NCBI GenBank assembly: GCA_002751075.1
Contig: NAOQ01000923.1
Span: 10,436 to 21,802 of the forward strand
Direction: 5' to 3'
Length of the DNA: 11,367 nt
From: Ichthyophonus hoferi
Lineage: Eukaryota; Opisthokonta; Ichthyosporea; Ichthyophonida; Ichthyophonidae
Positions 8,578-11,367 of this stretch are shown here, piece after piece. Positions within the stretch are counted from its first letter, which is position 1, and each line of letters begins with the position of its first letter. Position numbers and translations under genes: made by a program. The notes beneath the pieces were generated by a model. That model worked only from the letters and a program-made list of their open reading frames with translations, made no database searches and had not been told where the DNA came from.

Positions 8578-9658
8578 ATATGCCCTCAAGATGTTAAAAC
8601 TAACAACCAGACATACGAAGAGATTAGTTAAGAATACACCATGCAATGTTGGTATGATTAAGGTTGCGATAGAGGAGCTAGATGTAGACCCTGTAAAGGT
8701 ATTATTTAACTTATTATATTATAATATATTCTATTATACTCTATTATACCTTATACTTAATCATACTATTTAACACTGTACTATACTATATTGTACTATA
8801 TTATATTATACTATATTATACTACACTACAATATATCATACTACATTGTACTATATTATACCATATTATACTATACTATACTATACTATACTATACTATA
8901 CCACACGATATTATACTATATTATATTATACTATACTATACTACATGATATTATACTATAATGTAACATATTTTGCTATACTCTTCTATGTTGGACCATA
9001 TTATACAATATTATACTGTATCGTGCAATATCATACTGCATTATACTATATTATATTATATCATACTACATTATCGTTTCTTTAGTTCATGTTTCTGTAA
9101 ATACTATCTTGCAGATTATTCGTCTGTCATATTTTAAAATTTATTTTATTTTAATATTAAATCTATCAATAATCGCGCTTGGTTTACAAGATACCATCAT
9201 ACATGTATTTTTTATATCTTCTCCTCCTTTCTTAATACTATCTCCCTCACTCTCTCATGCTATGCATACTCTAGGTCAAAGTATTACCAGAAAAAGAATA
9301 TAAAAAACTTTATTGTGGGCCTAGCGACTATTTCCTTAGTGGAGCAGGGAATATAATAGTGAAAGAAGGGTCCAGCGTTGTAGAGGAATGGACTACTGCC
9401 ATTAATCCCCCAGTAAATAAGGAGGCTGAAAACCGGAACGAGAGGGATGAGAAGTGGGATAGGCAGGGGGTGGTGTAGGTATAGTTAACTAGTCGATATG
9501 TTTGTTAGGAATGTATGTATGTTAGTTTACTTATTATTGGAATTATTTCGTATTTTAAAGGTTGTGTACTTCTCTGTTGGATTATATTTTGATTATATCT
9601 TCCTTAGGATATAAAAGGAGTAACCATTATAGACTCTGTAGAAACGAAAGGGGAGTAG
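8578..9658 (+). CDS. Unrecognised small protein, 3' exons with two possible ends
   Basis: Exon 8578-8698 follows an acceptor GATCCGACTAG and ends at AAG|GTATTA. It encodes YALKMLKLTTRHTKR, then LVKNTPCNVGMIKVAIEE and LDVDPVK. The next exon starts at 9275 after CATACTCTAG, in phase, and reads VKVLPEKEYKKLYCGPSDYF then LSGAGNIIVKEGSSVVEEW, continuing to a TAG at 9476-9478. A further phase-0 exon at 9608-9658 (acceptor TATCTTCCTTAG) reads DIKGVTIIDSVETKGE and ends in TAG; it can be joined from GTGGTG or GTGTAG donors just before the first stop (exon end 9469 or 9472). The strong GTATAG donor at 9479 lies after that stop. Translation could start at the ATG at 8591, or upstream exons may exist (see 4171-4217). 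The family is not recognised. The hydrophilic tail (KEAENRNERDEKWDRQG) is probably disordered. The amino-acid content makes coding likely; the exact 5' and 3' ends are uncertain. Confidence 0.6.
8711..9074. repeat. Degenerate AT pentamer array (TATAC/TATAT) in intron
   Basis: About 360 bases of five-base steps, mainly TATAC and TATAT (equally CTATA/TTATA), with variants such as CACAC, GATAT and TACAT. The cleanest part is near 8870-8900. It fills most of the intron between 8698 and 9275 and creates an open frame rich in Tyr, Ile, Leu and Thr at 8846-9085 that is not a gene. Confidence 0.85.
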
Positions 9659-9888
9659 GAGTGTTCTTTGCTCTTAGCAGTACAGTATATATACAAATAA
9701 TATACCCTACACTACTTCACCTGTATATGCGTGGGCATGGCTGGTAGGCAGTCTATCGTAATTCCCAACTTAAACACTTAGAGATGTAACCCTTTTACAA
9801 TTAAATGCACAATAACAGCTGTAGAATAGTTGACTAGATGGTTGCTGCACGCCCGACCCAACTGGCATTGATTTTTCTCTAATTTTTA

Positions 9889-9894
9889 AATAAA
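9889..9894 (+). terminator. Candidate poly(A) signal AATAAA
   Basis: First AATAAA after the last exon of the 8578-9658 gene, about 230 bases downstream of its final stop. The position is plausible, but AATAAA is common by chance in this composition. Confidence 0.35.
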
Positions 9895-10234
9895 TTATAA
9901 ATACGCATTTTAATTGGGGTAAAGGATATAAACATTATTGCTTTATATTAAGCTATGTTTTGTTACCCCGATAGTTACAGTTAACCAATCGACTACAGAA
10001 TTTAAAATCTTAAACTAAAGTAAACGGTATAGCTATACGCACTACTGTTGGTTGCAATAAGGCATTGGCCGTTTGTTTATCCCTTATAATTAATTGGATA
10101 ATCTCATGAGATAAAACCCTGATAGCTACTTGGTAGTAACAAACTCAAATATCTAAATGTAGACCTAGGCTCGAATGTATTTAGTAAGGTGGTCGCCAAC
10201 TAATTTTATGTTACAGTTATGATTGGGCAAATAT

Positions 10235-10240
10235 TTTATT
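10235..10240 (-). terminator. Candidate poly(A) signal for the RDS-repeat gene
   Basis: TTTATT on the plus strand is AATAAA on the minus strand, about 280 bases after the stop codon of the minus-strand gene. Chance occurrence is possible. Confidence 0.25.
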
Positions 10241-10369
10241 ATTTTAGCAAAAAGAGTTCCATCTAGAAACAGACAGTACACAACCCATTAAATATATATG
10301 CAAAACAAGGTATATTAAATTGCCTAGTAGTAGCAATATGAGAGAAAGATATAGTATACTATCTTATAC

Positions 10370-10405
10370 ATGTATAGGCAGAAGCATGTAATCATGCCTA
10401 TACAT
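10370..10405. repeat. Inverted repeat, 11-base arms, 14-base loop
   Basis: ATGTATAGGCA (10370-10380) and TGCCTATACAT (10395-10405) are perfect reverse complements separated by 14 bases. The arms include a GGC/GCC core, unusual in this AT-rich DNA. Confidence 0.85.
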
Positions 10406-10456
10406 AGATGTCTTGATCAAGCCACCATAATAGCCAATGAACGAGGCAGGATTCAA

Positions 10457-10478
10457 TACCAATCAATCAATCAATCAA
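10457..10478. repeat. (CAAT)n microsatellite
   Basis: About five CAAT units, in the region that would be the 3' untranslated part of the minus-strand gene. Confidence 0.75.
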
Positions 10479-10519
10479 CCAACTACCAATAGTAATAATT
10501 TATAATTAACCATTTTAAG

Positions 10520-11169
10520 CTAACGGCTCTGACGTTGACTTCCATAATCTCTCCTTCCCTGTTGCGATTCACTTCTTTGCGAATCACGATTCGAGTCACG
10601 ATTCGAGTCACGGTTCGAATCACGGTTCGAGTCACGGTTCGAGTCACGACTCGAATCGCGTTGCGATTCACCTCTTTGTGATGAGTGATAGCCATGGGGA
10701 TGGCCTCCTGATGATTGGTTGTTATAGTACTGTTGCTGTGGGGGATATCCCATAGGTGGTGCTTGCTGGCCCATTGGAGGGGCCCCGCTATGACCACCAT
10801 AGTTGGCATAGGCACCAGTCTAGAATGAAGTGAGGTGGGTTAGGATAGAGGGCGCATAGCAGATGTTAGTGTAGAGATAGAGAGATAGTGTACGTCACCA
10901 TGAAGATATAAGCATACAAGGTATGTACGATTATGCTTAGAACATAAAGAGAAAAACAAGATAATATTAATAATATATATATGTATTTATAGGTATGACC
11001 GACCTAACCAGACTAGATATTCAAAATAGCAAGAGTATAACAACATATAACAGTATAAGAGTATAGTCCAGAACTTACAACATAGTTCTGGTAGTAGTGG
11101 GCTTGGGCGGCGTAGGTTTGAGCTTGCTGACGTTTTTGGCCTATTCTCTGTGTACACTGTTGCTTAAAT
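10520..11169 (-). CDS. Q/Y/G-rich protein with RDS-repeat tail, last two exons
   Basis: Minus-strand exons 11169-11079 and 10819-10520 (stop TAG 10522-10520) are joined by a 259-base intron with donor GTAAGT and acceptor TTCATTCTAG, in phase. A good acceptor (TTACTCTACAG) precedes the first, so earlier exons lie beyond the right edge. The 129 visible residues run from FKQQCTQRIGQKRQQAQ and TYAAQAHYYQNYV, through a Gly/Tyr/Pro/Gln-rich part (GAYANYGGHSGAPPMG, MGYPPQQQYYNNQSSGG), to a Ser/Arg/Asp tail of seven RDSx tetrapeptides and the end GRRDYGSQRQSR. Composition suggests a disordered, prion-like and RS-like C-terminus typical of many RNA-binding and splicing-associated proteins, probably nuclear. 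This is inference from composition; no RRM, KH or other folded domain is in view, so the family is not named. A second frame is open through the repeat but is only a shadow. Confidence 0.85.
10577..10660 (-). repeat. Coding 12-base tandem repeat (RDSN x7)
   Basis: Seven 12-base units encoding RDSS, five RDSN and RDSQ. The amino acids are fully conserved at R-D-S, while the third bases alternate (GAT/GAC, AAC/AAT). Units recombining or slipping would change the copy number in steps of four residues without a frameshift. Confidence 0.9.
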
Positions 11170-11239
11170 CTGTAGAGTAAATAGGTACGTAGGTGGTAGG
11201 CTAATGAGTAATAGTGATAGTGATAGTAATGGCAATAAA

Positions 11240-11282
11240 AATAACAATAACAATAACAATAACAATAGCAATAATAATAGTA

Positions 11283-11332
<50 letters not shown>

Positions 11333-11333
11333 C

Positions 11334-11367
<34 letters not shown>
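11240..11367. repeat. AACAAT then AAT microsatellite, runs off the window
   Basis: AACAAT hexamer units (about 11240-11266) pass into AAT trinucleotides that continue to the last base, with only a few interruptions such as TAATAG and ATCATAAT. It lies in the intron upstream of the 11079-11169 exon. Confidence 0.9.

Larger units (their letters stand above)
9659..10519. other. Intergenic space between convergent genes
   Basis: Ordinary AT-rich DNA between the 3' ends of the plus gene and the minus gene. It holds the likely poly(A) signals of both, a hairpin-forming inverted repeat at 10370-10405 and a (CAAT)n run at 10457-10478. No supported exon was seen. Confidence 0.6.

Noticed and set aside
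8846-9085. 79-codon plus-strand frame of YYTILYY type
   Set aside because: It is a direct translation of the TATAC/TATAT pentamer array within an intron.
10577-10660. Several GGTTCGAATC/GGTTCGAGTC strings that resemble the tRNA B-box
   Set aside because: They are the plus-strand view of the RDSN coding repeat; there is no A-box, acceptor stem or cloverleaf around them.
10483-10815. 110-codon minus-strand frame overlapping the RDS-repeat exon
   Set aside because: It is a shifted reading of the same repeat (VTRTVTRT type), lacks the splice junction and runs past the real stop.

Overview
The window is AT-rich nuclear DNA from a eukaryote, probably an invertebrate animal with small introns (an early-branching metazoan would fit, but nothing here fixes the lineage). 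The evidence is short exons with GT-AG borders and matching phases, introns of about 220-600 bases, standard stop codons, and many microsatellites. No rRNA, tRNA, CRISPR array, bacterial operon, retrovirus-like element or recognisable transposon is visible.

Left block (152-3702, + strand): the last nine exons of a coiled-coil protein. Every junction keeps phase, giving 246 residues and a stop, and the 5' part lies outside the window. I cannot name the protein firmly. A weak resemblance to the C-terminal coiled coil of the kinetochore protein NDC80/HEC1 is noted as a hypothesis only.

Middle block (3703-8577): about 4.9 kb with no confidently supported gene. It holds several coding-like islands of low confidence: a minus-strand 3'-terminal exon at 3739-3931, a possible first exon at 4171-4217 (+), and minus-strand pieces at 7218-7427 (a CxxC-x6-CxxC zinc-ribbon pattern), 7726-7933 and 8085-8162. 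There is also a promoter-like patch at 4731-4836 with an RFX X-box-like motif, an E-box and a CAGCTG site.

Right-centre block (8578-9658, + strand): the 3' exons of a small unrecognised gene. One exon sits between two long degenerate AT arrays, an octamer array (8203-8526) and a pentamer array (8711-9074). The gene appears to have two alternative ends: a stop at 9476-9478, or splicing to an extra exon at 9608-9658.

Right block (10520-11169, - strand): the last two exons of a Q/Y/G-rich protein whose tail carries seven RDSx tetrapeptides, resembling the low-complexity tails of RNA-associated proteins. Its 5' part lies beyond the right edge. It converges with the 8578-9658 gene, and the 0.9 kb between them holds a clear hairpin-forming inverted repeat. 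The window ends in a long AAT microsatellite. I see no evidence that these genes act together; they look like ordinary independent neighbours.
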